Assembly (NCBI RefSeq): GCF_037975245.1
Contig: NC_092575.1
Span: 22,118,841-22,182,840, forward strand
Length of the DNA: 64,000 nt
Direction of reading: 5' to 3'
From: Apostichopus japonicus
Taxonomy: Eukaryota > Echinodermata > Holothuroidea > Aspidochirotida > Stichopodidae
Under the pieces are notes generated by a model. That model was not told where the DNA came from, made no database searches, and saw nothing but the letters and a program-made list of their open reading frames with translations. Below are positions 1 to 13,200 of the stretch, in pieces; positions within the stretch are counted from its first letter, which is position 1; each line of letters opens with the position of its first letter. The translations under genes were made by a program, and so were the position numbers.

Positions 1-664
1 TCAGTTTTGCTGTGATCATCAACATGAAAGGTTTTGATCGCTTTAGTAATATATGGCAATACTGCAAGTTAATATACATGACACAATTTGTAATACATCT
101 GCGATAAAACTGAACCACCAAAAAGTGCAATCGATTTATATCCTTTAATGGTTATTGCACGATTTATTCTTATTACATGGTGTATAGCAACACTGAGAGT
201 AAATATACATGGTAATTTTCAATGGGGTTGGTATTATGGTTTAGCGTCTTTCATTCTATTCATAGTGTAACCACCAGCTGCTGATTCCTTCTTCTTCTAT
301 CTTTTTTTCCTTTTTTTTTTTTTTTTTCCTTTTCCTTTTCATCTTGCAGTAAGCTTAGTTACTCTTTTCAGTTCATCCCACATTTGCTTGCTATTACTTC
401 ACTCAAGTTAAATATTTCTTTATCTTTACATAACCTTCATGTGCATTAGGACATAAAATTATTGTATTGATCCATGTATAATTTAGTTGTTCTGAATCTG
501 GTTTGGCATAATGGCCACTCCAATGACGGGGTTGGGGGTTGGTGGGGCGGTTCTTGTGCTTATACACTATATAGTATGCAGTTGGTATACATGGCTGTAT
601 GGTGATCATAGATGTATATCAGGTGCGTATCCAGTGGGGCGCGTTGGGGGCGCGCGCCCCCCGG

Positions 665-815
665 GTAAGGAAAAGAGGAGAGAAAAAAAAGAGAAGAAAA
701 AAAGAAAAAGAGGAGAGAAAGGAAGGAAGGAAGGGAAAAGAAAAAGAAAAAAGAGAGAAAAAGGAGAAAAGGAGGGAGTAGAAGAGAGCCAAGACCTCGG
801 GAAGAGAAAGAGGAA
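665..815 (+). repeat. Polypurine (GA-rich) tract
   Basis: About 150 bases are almost pure A and G on the + strand, with short AAAAG/GGAG variants. The tract directly follows a GC-rich sequence (about 635-663) that looks like the edge of a mobile element. The short open frames in it on both strands are low-complexity and not coding. Confidence 0.8.
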
Positions 816-1207
816 CAGTCATAGTTAAAGCGCTGATCCCTATTATATACACAGGGTAGCCAGTGACAGATCAAGGATTACGGAGGGGGTGTGCGCCTCA
901 CCCTACCCCTTACACCGACAACTCCATTTTTGACGTTTCCATTTTTCCTCTCTCACTAATGTATCTATATAAATACTATATATGGCATATCATAACGCGT
1001 GTGTGTGTATGGACGCCTTAAACAATTGTACAAATTGTAGTACAATTGTGCTATATGGAACCAACTGTGGCTGGTCTTGAACTCGACCGAGTCGTCGGGG
1101 AACATGACGCATTTCGGGAAGGGGGCGACCGCCCCCCCCCCCCCGAGCAAATTTTCTTTATGACATCGCTAGTAATTTCAAAATAGACAATGCTTAGATG
1201 CAACTTA

Positions 1208-1310
1208 CAAGGCCTGGGAAGTGTCATTTCCAGCTATCTGGGAGGCATTTTCGCCCAAAATTTTTCTTGTACGCTTCGCGCCAACTCATGGTGGCGCTTC
1301 GCTTAGATAG
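1208..1310 (-). repeat. Dispersed GC-rich block, copy A
   Basis: This block recurs, with changes, at 2597-2690 in the same orientation and at 51693-51790 and 52024-52125 in the opposite orientation. Its hallmark is a near-palindrome around GGCGC..GCGCC next to an AAAATTTT run. Copies C and D lie inside hAT-like elements that have target duplications, so this one is probably a fragment of the same family. A TIR-like end, CTACACGCCTG, lies downstream at 1350-1360, but I could not find its partner. Confidence 0.65.
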
Positions 1311-1462
1311 TTTGCCTACAGGCTTCGCCCCTCCCTTGGCAATTACTCGCTACACGCCTGTTCGAATTTGTAAAGCAAAGAGCAGATATAACATCATATC
1401 AGTGAGCATTGAAATGCATGTTCCACGATGAACAGCCTCAAAAAACTGTCTATGTGTGTAGT

Positions 1463-1886
1463 CAAAGGCGTAGGAGCCCAATTGGATTTGGGGCTGTAAC
1501 GACTTGCCCGAAAAAAGGCGAAATTTTTCGCGCGCGGAGCGCGTTCAACATATCGATGCCAATATCATATAAGCAAGCATCGGTCATTACATTGCATGGC
1601 ATCGTGTACCGCACGGTCCGTCAAAGTTGCACAGTATACCGCCGGATGCTAATGTAAACAACCAAATGTCCTATGTAGATGGAGAAAAAGCATACAGATC
1701 CATTTATGTCAAAACTCTCTTTTACAGTAGTAATGTCGGCCAAGCTTACAACTTTATTTTAATTACCAAGGAGATCATTTTTAAGCTATTCATTGCTATT
1801 TATTTTTCTTTCAGTAGGTGCCCGAAAAAATTTGGTTGCGGGGGGGGGGGCTGCAGCCCCCGCCTCCTACGGGACCTACGCCTATG
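1463..1886. mobile_element. Non-autonomous hAT-like element (424 bp)
   Basis: The element is flanked by a perfect 8-bp direct repeat, TGTGTAGT (1455-1462 and 1887-1894). Its ends are a 12-bp imperfect inverted repeat: CAAAGGCGTAGG at the left and the complement of CATAGGCGTAGG at the right (11/12). Eight-bp duplications and CA..TG ends are typical of the hAT superfamily. No transposase reading frame is present. The interior repeats a GCCCGAAAAAA motif and has a long G run near the right end. Confidence 0.75.
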
Positions 1887-2596
1887 TGTGTAGTGTTCGG
1901 TTTCGATATACCTGATATCGGAAATACCTGCTATTTTTCATTTCCTTCAACGAACTTTTATAATAGCCATTATAAGAGGTTTTAATATTTCTACACCAAT
2001 AAATTAACTCTGTCTGAATTTTCGAAAATTTCCTGATCAACATTCTTCATCATACTTTCTTCTACTCGTGCAATTTTGACCTGTCTATTAGGGGTTGAAG
2101 GAGGTTTTTCTATATTGGTTGTCCATAGATTGAATTTTGTGCAACATTATGGGTATGTTTTGAAGTGATTTTTATTCACGAGAAATGTGAATTTTCAAAT
2201 TCTCAACAAATAATGGGCTTAAAACCTTGAAAAGTGGGGCTTTCGGATATTGTGGGCCGTGACTTAGAATCACCTACAAAAGCAATGATCCATAGGATAT
2301 GCAATGAGGTCGATGTGTGACTGGTTACAATCTTCAAAAAGGTTATGGATGGAAAAAAAACTTTGGGAAATACTTGGTTCTCAGGCAAAAGTGTACATCT
2401 GGTTGGTCATTTTCAAGCCCGACAAGTGCCATTTCCGGTGATCTGTGGGCAAGGGCGGCGGAACCGGGGGGGCACAGGGGGCACGTGCCCCCCCCCCCCC
2501 CCACTTTTCCTCAGGGTTAAAAATGTGCCCTTTTTCTACATAAAAATTGAGGTGTCTCAAGTTAGCAAGAGGCCAGGGAACCGGAATGAACACTCA

Positions 2597-2690
2597 GGAA
2601 GGGCCGTTTCTGGCCATCTGAGGGGTTTGTAAAACCAAAAATTTTCTTGTACGCTCCGCGCCAACCGATGGTGGCGCTCCGTTCAGATAG
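2597..2690 (-). repeat. Dispersed GC-rich block, copy B
   Basis: This is the same block as 1208-1310, with the GGCGC/GCGCC near-palindrome beside AAAATTTT. A GGCGGCGGAACCGG motif about 140 bases upstream (2453-2466) matches the termini of the 51644-52724 element, so the copy is probably a partial element. The opposite terminus and a target duplication were not found. Confidence 0.6.
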
Positions 2691-2781
2691 TCGTGCATAC
2701 AACTTTGGATATTGCAGAGCTAGTATGCATCTATGAAAGGGGTGGGGGGGGGGCGTTGATGGAGTGATGTGTATAAGATGT

Positions 2782-2862
2782 GATAAAGACAGGGAACCTC
2801 CCGATTGCTAAGCCTCATTGCTTCAAAGGCCACCGCCTGTATCCACTCGGCCACAGCACCGG
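2782..2862 (-). mobile_element. tRNA-derived SINE head / tRNA pseudogene
   Basis: Read on the minus strand, the sequence has a Ser/Leu-type tRNA A box (TGGCCGAGTGG, complement of 2843-2853) and a degraded B box (GGTTCCCTGTC, complement of 2788-2798, against GGTTCGANNCC). The spacing suits an internal pol III promoter. The B box is damaged and no proper acceptor stem closes, so it is not a working tRNA. A short retroposon head is the best reading. Confidence 0.5.
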
Positions 2863-4028
2863 AGAAGAAGAAGAAGTGGAAGCCACCCGACGTGAAAGTT
2901 GTAGTCCATAAGCCCTTGTAGGCTTCTCCCACATTCGGTGTCGCTTAAATTAAGCGTCGTAAAAAACAACTGCCTGTTGATTATTGATTATTTTGACTAG
3001 GTTTTTATTGATAGAATTTTAAACTACAAATTCGACTATTGCATCCTGAATATTTCGACTATCATATTGTATGATTTCAACTGTTTTGTCGAAATTCTGA
3101 CATTCATCTGGAGATTTTTACTACCGGCATATCTTTTTTTCTGGAGGGGTTGGGGAGGGGACGCACTGTCTCGACTATTTCATGTCGAAAGTCCGTGACT
3201 ACTTTTCTCGTTCGGCGAGTGGACATTTTTCTCGTCATTTTGACTCTGTTCCACGACTTTTTACTATACAAATTTCGATGTTGTATGTCGAAATGTTGAT
3301 GCAAACACAGTCTCATAGAAACATGTTCTCTATTGTTGTTTTACCACGAGTGGAGGAGAGCTGGGTAACTGCTGTGACAGGAAACTATCCGGCTAGAATA
3401 CGTCTTTCCCGTGTTATTCGTTCGTCATACGAGAATCACCAATTCTGCAGTTCTGAAGTTCATTGAGTCGGTGCGGCCAATATCACCCACACTCCCGGTA
3501 CGATGGGGTATACAAAGTATAATAGTATGTTTGCAATGTCTGTAAAACAGTAAACACTTGGAGAAACAATAAGAGCGAACTAGAGCAAGAAGTATGATAA
3601 AATATTGCATCAGCTTTCATTTTTCGTGTCGCAACTCTCAACCAAGGCCTTTTCCTTGCCATCTGTGTTATTTTCCGCTAACAGTGATCTGGCCATCGAG
3701 ATAGATTCAAGACTGTGGTCAAGCCTCAGATCGTCTGCACAAGTTAAACGACTTGGTCAAGTTTAATATTTCGCGCCGTCTGTGCAATCGCGAATCACGT
3801 CCATGTGTTTTCTATAGAAAGTTACAAAGGAAGGCCTGCGTTGTGGTGTACATTGACAAACAACGAAGTAGTAACTTTGCCACTCTATGGTGTAGCCAAC
3901 TACCGTTGCATGTTAATCATTTTGTTGCGATAATGACAGTCACTCGGTTGCATTTGAGCTCTCTGTAGTAACACCAAAGATTCGTCACATCACCATTACT
4001 TACAACGCAATGCTTTTCCGAATCGGAT

Positions 4029-4042
4029 TAATTATATAATAC
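4029..4042 (+). promoter_or_regulatory. TATA-like element upstream of SSRP1
   Basis: An ATTATATAATA sequence lies about 160 bases before the SSRP1 start codon, at a plausible place for a core promoter. There is no transcription-start evidence, and AT-rich words are common here, so this is tentative. Confidence 0.2.
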
Positions 4043-4198
4043 GAATAAATCTTAGTGCCTAACCTTACTTAGGCTAGGTCTTACTTAGGGAGCTAGACAT
4101 AGCCTAGCCAAACGTTAGTCAATGTTTGGTTATTTTGAACTACATATTAGTACTTAGAAGATTGTACTTGCCTGCAAAGCCCAGTCCTCACTTTGAAA

Positions 4199-4255
4199 AT
4201 GGCTGGTGATGTACTTGAATATCCTGATATCGCACAAGAGGTGAAAGGAGCAATG
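4199..4255 (+). CDS. SSRP1 coding exon 1
   Basis: Residues 1-19, [19 protein letters not shown], match the conserved SSRP1 N-terminus (LEF/YxDI.QEVKG.M). The ATG context is good (A at -3, G at +4). The exon ends in phase 0 at a GTAAGT donor. Any upstream 5' UTR exon is not visible. Confidence 0.95.
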
Positions 4256-7200
4256 GTAAGTCTGGTTTTATTGTTAAGACTCACTGTGTTCTAGGCTAGC
4301 CTTTGTGTCATATTTTGGGGGATTTAGGTAGCCTAGGGTAGGTTTTATTTGTTGCAGCTGTATTGACGCACCTAACCTAAACCTAGGCTACTTACAGTAT
4401 AACATTAGGCCTTAGGCAAGGACTAGCCTTGCTTGATTTCAGTTAAGGCCTTGGCATACTTTAATTCTTTTGATATCCTGTTTTTACTACTGTATCCTAT
4501 CATTTGTATTACTGGTATGTAACTTGCACCTGGAGCCAACTTTAAGTTGTCCTATGTGTTATCATGTTAAAAACCAATATAACATGGTTGCTACCAATTT
4601 GAGGGTTTGACTGCTTAAAGTTAAACACATGCACATTTATTTCACATTGATGGTGATCATGCATTGTGACAAACATCAATATTACAGCTTGTTATGAATT
4701 TAAGATTAAATGCGGTCTCTTACTTAGTCTTACCACATCAAGCCAAATCTGAGCGCTCCCAAGTTGGCATGCATAACTCCCTTGCAGTGACAGTTTGACA
4801 CATGCCTTTTTTTTAAGAAGTGATCCTTCAAGTTCTTGTTAGCAGTGACTGGGAGAGTTCTTTTTTTGTCTCAATGGGTTTATTTTCTGTGTTTTAATGA
4901 ACATTTTTGTGGAATCAACTAATTTATTTTGAGGGGCCAAAATAAAAGTTCTTTACCTTTGATTTATCAACTTCTCAATCGTTACAGATGAACCTAGTAA
5001 TCCTGTCCGTACTCTAGGACTACTAGAAGATGTCACTAGCTGTCAGCTAACTAAAACTAGAACAATCAAAACCTGGGATTGTAAATTGACCTTGCTTTAT
5101 ATGTCTCCTATTGTTTTCTCAAAATATTCTGAAACCGTCCATGTGACATATATGTACAGAACACAAAGTTAATTGCTGTGAACTATAATTTTTCACTACA
5201 GTGTATCAGACAGTTTTGCATTGAGAAAGCTTAATTTGTGATCACATTTTTGATTGTGTGACTCATTGGGACTGAAAAGTGTTGATGAATTTAAGAATGC
5301 TTTATATCTTTAATAAACTTGGATTCTCCTCATTTTTTCCAGAATGGAGGCCGACTGAAACTGAGCAGTCAGGGAGTCCTTTTCAAGAATAACAAGACGG
5401 GAATTGTTGAACAGATTCGTGCGGAAGATATTGAAGTTGGAAAATGGCTCAGAGCAGCGAGAGGATACGAACTGAAACTGTTCATGAAAAATGGAACAGT
5501 CTTCAAGTATGACGGCTTTAAAGACACGGTAAGCAGACAGTCTAGCCTATAGTAGTTATGGATTAACAGCAATGTACTGCAAGTTTGTAAGGTCATCGAA
5601 GTTATATCGTCAATGTAAGACTTGTTTTTGTGATATTCTGTGGGAACAAAGTATATTAGTTGATCACAAAACATTTGTGTGAAGATGTAAGGGATCCTTC
5701 ATAGCATATTTTCCTGCGCTACGCTAATCGGGCACACATACAACCCAATCATATATGCCTAAGCATTCAGGTCCAAGATGCTTAGAGGCCAGTAAGTTGC
5801 CAAATTAAGCTTCACATTTTATTTTCATTTCATTGATTCCACAAAATAGATCCAGGCAGATGTAGCTGGGTATTTGATCTTGTGGTCAGCAGGGAGAAAA
5901 TTCATGTAATTAACTATCACAGTTAGCTGCCAGAGTGGGAGATAAGAGTGGCATCTATGTCACCTAGCTTGGCTAACTTTTGCCCCAGATTTCCTAGAGC
6001 AAAAATTCGCTATAATTACGTGTGTGGATCACTTGGATACATACTTATTGTTCAAAGTAAAATGCTCTAGTTTTCTACCTTCGAACATTATTGCCAGGCA
6101 ATTCTGTTTCTTTCAACAAATTGTGTCATTGGAAAACGATTTTGCCACAAACTTCTATCACAACATTTTCAAATTGCTTAGGCTTGTGAAACTGACACAG
6201 ACAGTAGTACTGTTGATAGTGTGGTAGGCTTTCCCATATATGACCATGTACAGTATGCTCTACAATGTGTGACTATGTGGCTTTCCCTCCACTGTTTATC
6301 TCCTACCTCTCCTCTTCCCTTGTTGGTTTCTTTCTTTCTTCTCTCCATCCCTTGTCCACTAATCCCCTTACATCCATTTCTTTGTGTTCACCAACTTCAC
6401 CATGCTCATTAACCTGTCTGTACTCTGTGTGTGTTTTTGTACCTTCTGTTACTGTAACTTGTCATTTAGCTTTTGAAGAAGATCCTGCTAGTATCGAAAC
6501 GTCAGGCCAACTTACTTTTACACATACGCTTTGCCTACAGGATAGAGCAGATCTAGCAGACTTTCTGAAGAAGCAGTACAGCGTGGAACTAGAGGATGTG
6601 GAACTCTCCATCAAAGGCTGGAATTGGGGATCAGCTCAGTTCAATGGTCAGTGACCAAGTAGAAACACATCTTCTGAGAGATTCTGGAATTAAACAATGT
6701 TGTGAGTTTGGTCTTGTAAAAGAGCTGTGATGTTGCTCTGAGACCGTAATAGTCATGGAATGTCCACATTGAGAAAGAGTTGTTTCTATTATGAAATGAC
6801 AATCTGGGGTTACAATTGGCTATCCAAAATGAATGTGGCTTTGGTCCAGTGGGATGATTATTTCATGTCGAGTCCACAAGACGAAGTAAATATTGAGACC
6901 TTGCGTTGACCAGAAGATTTTAAGAAATCTTTGATGCACAAGTTATAAGCATTACTGTAGCTGTAAATGATGTATAAACTCTCAAAGTAACAAAATAAGG
7001 TACAAAAATAGCTCTTCAGGTAGTATTGTTTTTCAAATCCGATGGGGAGGGGGGATTGTAGAGCAGTAGAAATAGTAAAACATTCAAAAATTCCTCTATT
7101 TGATACATTTTTAGCAAAATTTGGTTACCCTTTGCAATTCCTTTCGGTATATCTAATTTGTGAGAGGATCACATCGTTCAAGGTTAGATGACTTTTATGA

Positions 7201-10200
7201 TGCCCGATTGTCACCTGTTTTTCTTCGTCACTCGATTAAAGCAAAATCGCCAAATTGTCATTGTTTCCTGTCTGATCGTCCTGTAGTTGGTTCCTATAGG
7301 TTTTAAAATCCGAGGTAAGCAAGTACAAATATTTGTCAACATTTTCCACCGTCTTTCACACAGGATCGGAGCTAGATTTCAGAATTGGCAGCAGGTCAGC
7401 ATTTAATGTGCCGTTGGGTAATGTGTCTCACACCACCACAGGAAAAAATGAGGTCATCCTGGAATTCCATCAGAACGACGATGCTGAGGTGTCCCTGATG
7501 GAGATGCGGTTTTACATTCCACCCTCTGAGAATAGTGACACATCTTTAGAGGTCAGTAAAAAGTTTCAAAGAATGACCTAGGCAAGTGTGCTATGGTCCC
7601 TCAGTAATGTTATTAGAGAAAAAAACTTTGCAACCCAGGGATGCAGGCCCCCAAAAAAGTTTGCGTCCCGTAAAAAAACGCTTGCGTCCCGATCGAACAC
7701 CAATTGCGTTTATTGTATGACCTACTGTTACTAGTGTTGTGTAGTGTCACAGCCTATACTTTGTGAATGTTATACACAATATATAGGGCAGATGGCTCAG
7801 TGCCTTAGCAATGCAGGCTAGCTGCAAAGGCAGGTTTAAGAAAATTGTCATTTTAAGGGTAAAGTGAAAAAAAAAATTCTATAACCACTGGTGGGAGGGG
7901 TGGGATGATAGTGGATGAGGTGGGAAAGAGGCAGGTTGGCAAGGAGCCTCGTCAATTGGAACTGCCTCATCCTTCCACAATAAGATTTGACCACAAAATG
8001 GCTGTTCTGAAATCTTGAAATGTTTTTGCATCACTTGCAAATCAGTTGCAAATCAAAGGTATCATTTTGCAAGCAAGCCAGAAACATTTCTGAATCAGAT
8101 TATATTGATTGTTATGTTGTTTCTTAGAAGAGAAAGGTGGGAAATGGCAACTTTTAGAAAAAGTGTAAACTGGTTGGGCTAGATGTGTTAAGAAGAATAC
8201 AAACGCTTAAGAGCACACAATCCAGTTCAACCACCCAAATATTTTCCATTGATTTCAGAAAAAATTTAAAGATGTTTCCAACTTTTTTCATGTATCAAAA
8301 GGTCCTTTTTTTCAACATATTTCTATGTAGACATTTCACCAGAACGTTATGGCCAAGGCTGACATCATCCAAGCTACTGGTGATGCTATTACATCGCTGG
8401 ACCAGATACCATGCCTCACCCCAAGGTACGTGGCTATATTGCACGCCTGCTCTAGAAGCAGTGTAGAAACAGAAAGGGAAAATGGTCGTGAGAAATGTTT
8501 GTAACAATAGAAGCTGTTCTTTAGTGAAGCAACAAGACCAGAAATGGAATTATCTTTAGTGAGTCGTTGATGGAAGAAATTAACAGAGAGAGGGAGAGAA
8601 ATAAACTTTCCATTTCTGTGACCGACAGATTGTCACTTGTCATCAAACTGATCATACTTTTCATGATCTGCTTCTTTAAACTGAATTGGTTCCTCTTCTT
8701 ACAAAAGATTGAAGACTGTATTGGTACTGTAGCTGTGTGTAGGAATGTTGGTGTGTGTGTATGTGTATGAAGTGGGGAGGGATTGGAAAAGGTGATTGGA
8801 GGATTGTTTAACCAAATAGAGGAAAAGCTATCCTACTTGGAGCTGCTGTATGTAAACCTTGGTTAGTGCCATTTAAGTTCCAAAGGGGAAAATTAACTCT
8901 CTGAAAATGTAAAAATGACCACTGGTAGTGGTCTGACAATTCATATCATCACACTTTTACGTGATTCCTGTCACTGATTTTGTGGAATACTTAGCCCCTT
9001 ATACATACCTGTTCCAGTATTAAGCCATTAAGGTATTGTGTCACTATTTGTGTTGATTACTTAGCCCCTTGTATTGTAACCTGTTCCAGTATCAAGCCAA
9101 TACTTTTTCAATATTTCTTGTTGCTTTGCAGGGGAAGATACGACATCAAGATTTTCCCTACATTCCTTCAACTTCACGGAAAAACATTTGACTACAAGAT
9201 ACCTTACACTACCGTTCTTAGATTGTTTCTACTACCCCATAAAGATCAAAGACAAATGCTCTTTGTGGTAAGTTCATACTTCTTCCCTTCATGTTGGGTT
9301 CGTAACTCCTGGAAGCCATTGCCATGGCAACGCATCTTATCAATATCTGTCTGTCAGTTTACTTCAGTTCCAAAGCTGTTGCGTAGAGAAAGTCTAATCA
9401 ATGTGCTTCAAAGAGGTCCAAAATGTTGCCCATATCGTGGGTGTTCACAACAAAAATGTAGATCAAAGTTCATTTGGGATCAAGGCCGGTCCAAAATTGA
9501 AATGCTTCTTCTAGAAATTGAATCTGATCGGGATAAGAAAGTTGGTGATTGCATTTGGTTGGTGAGGGGCACAAGTGTTAGTTTAACCCCATTCTAGTGA
9601 ATCATGTCTTTGCTTTGTCAACATTCATTTAAATTATGTCAGTCAGTTTTTTTGCTCATTATTTACTTATTAAATATTGTGAGGCATAGAATGTTGGTTA
9701 GTTATACAAGGAAACATGCAAGCCATAACAATAAACGTGTGTGTGGTTAAGATCTGGAAAGCAGTGCTTCTGCACTGAGCATGACTACCCTCATTAAAGA
9801 TGACAATAATAATAAAAAATAAAAAGAAGATGATTTTATGATTGACCTCCTTACTAACCTAAGAGATAATCAGGTTTTGTAATAATGTATGTGGTATGTA
9901 ACATTACAGTAAATCAATGTGGTATACACTGAATATAACATGTGTAATCCTCCCCTCCTCTTCCTCCCCCACCCCCCCCCGCCCCTCCATTGCACCGGCA
10001 TCCCTCCCTTGTAAATAAGAAAAGTCACAGACGCTGGCTTTGTTTTTCACAGTCCTGCTTTTATTAAGTATTTTTACCACAATGCTTTATTTTGCTTCTT
10101 GTGTGAGTTTTGTTAATTTGTTGTCAATCTGATCACTCTATCATGGGTTGCAAACTATTTAAAATTTCATAGTTAATAGTGGGTTCTTTGAATTGTAGTA

Positions 10201-13200
10201 AACAAGGGTTGGTGACGGAATATCAAGTTTCAGTTGTTTTATTATTTTTTTATTAATTATTTTTATTTTTAGGTTAGTCTTGATCCTCCAATTGTCCAGG
10301 GTCAGACAAGATATCACTTTCTCATCATGAGTTTTTCAAAAGAAGAGACCATTTCCCTGGACCTCAACATCGCAGAGTAAGTTCTAAATAATTGCTGATC
10401 ATTGCAGTTCTGTTAGTTTAACTCTGTGTGTAATACTGAAAATATTCATTTCACGTCGGACTCGTGATCCAAGGATTGCTGATTCGATTTCTGCCTAGTT
10501 CATTACGTTGTGTCCTTGGGCAAGATGCTTTATCTCACTTGCCTCTCTCCACCCAGGGGTTAAATGGGTACCTGTGAGGTAACTTGTCATTGGGTGCAGT
10601 ATATAACTGCTGCCGACTGTATTGTCTCTGGGACAGGTTATCATTGACCAGGGGTAATATAACGTCTGTAAAGCGCTTTGAGACCTATCACTGGTATAAA
10701 GCGCTATATTAAAGGAAATATGATTAAATATTATTATTTGACCCACTATGCTCTTCTCATGCAAGAATAGTTTAGGGGAGAATGCTCTGTCTCTCTCTCT
10801 CTGTCCAAGCAAACATGAAGGGTAATTTTGTAAGAGAAGAAGAACACTGGGCTTGATTTAAAATACCATTGGTATAAACATAAGCAGGGAGTGGTATCAC
10901 ATCACAAAATACTGTACAAAATGGTCAAGTTGTTGCTATACAAGTGTAAAGATGAAAAGTAATTCTCAACATAGGAACTATAGTATTCATTGAGAGAAAA
11001 ACTTAAAGAGCCTTCAAAAAATGCTACACTAAGTTTTTCCCTGTAGAAGTCAAACTAGGGGGCTTTCTTAACTACCTGGAAGCCATAAGCAGAATGAATA
11101 TAAAAACTAAGTTACTTTTAAGAGTTGCTATTCCATTGAGTTAAAAGGCAAGGAATGATTGGCAAAAGTGAAGGAAGAATAGAAGCATTCCTAGCTAATA
11201 CCAGTGAGTTCATATTGGTCATGCATGGAGCAGAGAATTGAGAGTACGTAGGTGGCAGTAATGAAATACAAATAACATCATCTTTAGTTTTGTCCTACAT
11301 GTTGGTAGAGGAAATGTACTATTTAAACAAATAAGCCTTTCCTAACAGTCAATGCACTTGTCTTAGATACTGTAGGTCATGAATGATTCAGTCATAACTA
11401 AGAAAATATTTGATGATACTCCTGAATATTTATTTTGCCAGTTTTCTGGCAAGATTGTCTTTTGCTTAGCTTTGCTTAGCTCATATAGCTTTTGATGATA
11501 TAGTCAAGGATGTGTCTTAGATAGGTCATGAATGATTCAGTCATAACTAAGAAAATATTTGGTGATACTCATGAATATTTATTTTGCCAGTTTTCTGGCA
11601 AGATTGTCTTTTGCTTAGCTTTGCTTAGCTCATATAGCTTTTGATGATATAGTCAATGCATGTGTCTTAGATAGGTCATGAATGCTTCAGTCATATCTAA
11701 GAAAATAGTTGACGATAACCATGAATATTCATTTTGCCAGTTTTCTAGCAAGATTGTCTTTTGCTTAGCATAAAGTTGATGATTTAGCCAGTAGTAGCTG
11801 ATCAAGTTTAGGATATTTAACTTCCCATTTTTGTCTCCTGTCAGGGAAGATCTAGAACAGAAGTACGATGGCAAACTTCAGAAAGAAATGGTTGGACCAA
11901 TCTTTGAAATTGTTAGCAGATTGATGAAGGCATTAGTAGCCAGAAAGATAACAGTTCCAGGGTCATTCAAAGAGTAAGTCATACAGTAGTACATTTCATC
12001 AAGCTATCATGTAATTTCTTCTCTAAAGACATTACAAAAAAAAACAATATTTGGGAAATGATATGTAATGCAGAGCTCATACAGTGATATTTCTTTCTGT
12101 TTTGTTAATGTGAAGTTACATAATTACTAGATAGATAGATAGATAGATATTTAGTCAGCCAATCATATAAAAATACAATGGAAATTGGTTGATAACAAGA
12201 GCTCAAAACATTAAAAATTGTAAACAACATATAAGACGTATAGTAATATACATAGATATGAAAACGTTCCTATAAAATATAAAGATGAACAAAATATAAA
12301 ATGTACCTACAAAATATTAAAGCGTACAAAAATATATAAATGCCCTCATATCCAATATAAAGTCTACAAAGTAGTTGATTTTGTATGCTTCAGGTTGCTT
12401 TGAGGTGGTAGAGAGTTGTACTCATCTATAGTAATAATCATAAGGCAATTGGAGGCATTGACTGAAGTGTTATCGCTGTCGGGAGCAAACTTGTTTGATT
12501 CTTTTCATTCTGCAAAATGTTACAACTTGAGTTATGAACAGGTGACAGCATCATGAAATGAAGTGATGGAATTAATCTTTGAACTCTGAATTCATCCTTG
12601 GGGTCCCCAAAATCTGGGCGAGTGGAAAGAAAGTGCCTTTGTTTTGACCACCACAATTTCTGCAGTTGCCAGTTTTACATCAATTTTTAGATGATAAAGT
12701 ATTAATTCTGTCGGCAGTATTCGTACCTATTTGTTTGTATTTAAAAGCAAGTGTTCTTGTTAAACAGGTTAAGTGTGCTATCTTCCGTTTAACCATATTA
12801 TTACAGTAGCCACTTAACACCTTTAAAATGAGCAGATTTTATAGGTTGTATTACTTTATGTGAATAAAATATTCTACTGCCTTTCCTGAAAGCAACATCA
12901 ATGTTATTAACCATATCACAGCTAGACGACAGCCATTTCTGCTATCTTCTTCCCCCGATCTGGAGCTATTGATATTGAAGTTTTAACATTCTATTCAAGA
13001 TTTACTCGTACTCTCTTTCAGCTCCAAGGGTCATCAGGCCATAACATGTTCGTACAAGTCCAACAGCGGGTACCTGTATCCGTTGGAGAGAGGTTTCATG
13101 TACGTTCATAAACCACCGATCCACGTCCGATTCGATGAGGTCGCGTGCGTGAACTTTGCCCGCGGTACCGGCAGCACCAGATATTTTGATTTTGAAATTG

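Larger units (their letters stand above)
1..4198. other. Upstream intergenic region, repeat-rich
   Basis: No protein-coding gene is recognisable here. The open frames are short, have no family resemblance, and many run through simple or mobile repeats. The stretch holds a purine tract, one hAT-like element with a target duplication, two copies of a dispersed GC-rich block, a minus-strand tRNA-derived SINE head, and several long G or C runs at repeat edges. The last ~200 bases before SSRP1 are less repetitive and rich in CCTAGGCTA-like words, which also recur in intron 1. The SSRP1 promoter and 5' UTR must lie in this last part, but their limits cannot be set from sequence alone. Confidence 0.6.

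Noticed and set aside
620-1360. A larger hAT element between CAGGTGCGTA (620) and TACACGCCTG (1360)
   Set aside because: The ends are only partly complementary and the flanking 8-mers (ATGTATAT and TTCGAATT) do not match, so the boundaries are not supported.
7788-7850. tRNA-like sequence (ATGGCTCAGTGCC..GGCAGGTTTAAGA)
   Set aside because: The A-box similarity is fair but the B box matches poorly and no cloverleaf closes. At best it is a decayed SINE head.
9118-9597. 159-codon open frame as a whole gene
   Set aside because: Only the first part (9132-9267) is SSRP1 exon 6. The rest is intron sequence after a GTAAGT donor and matches no SSRP1 protein.
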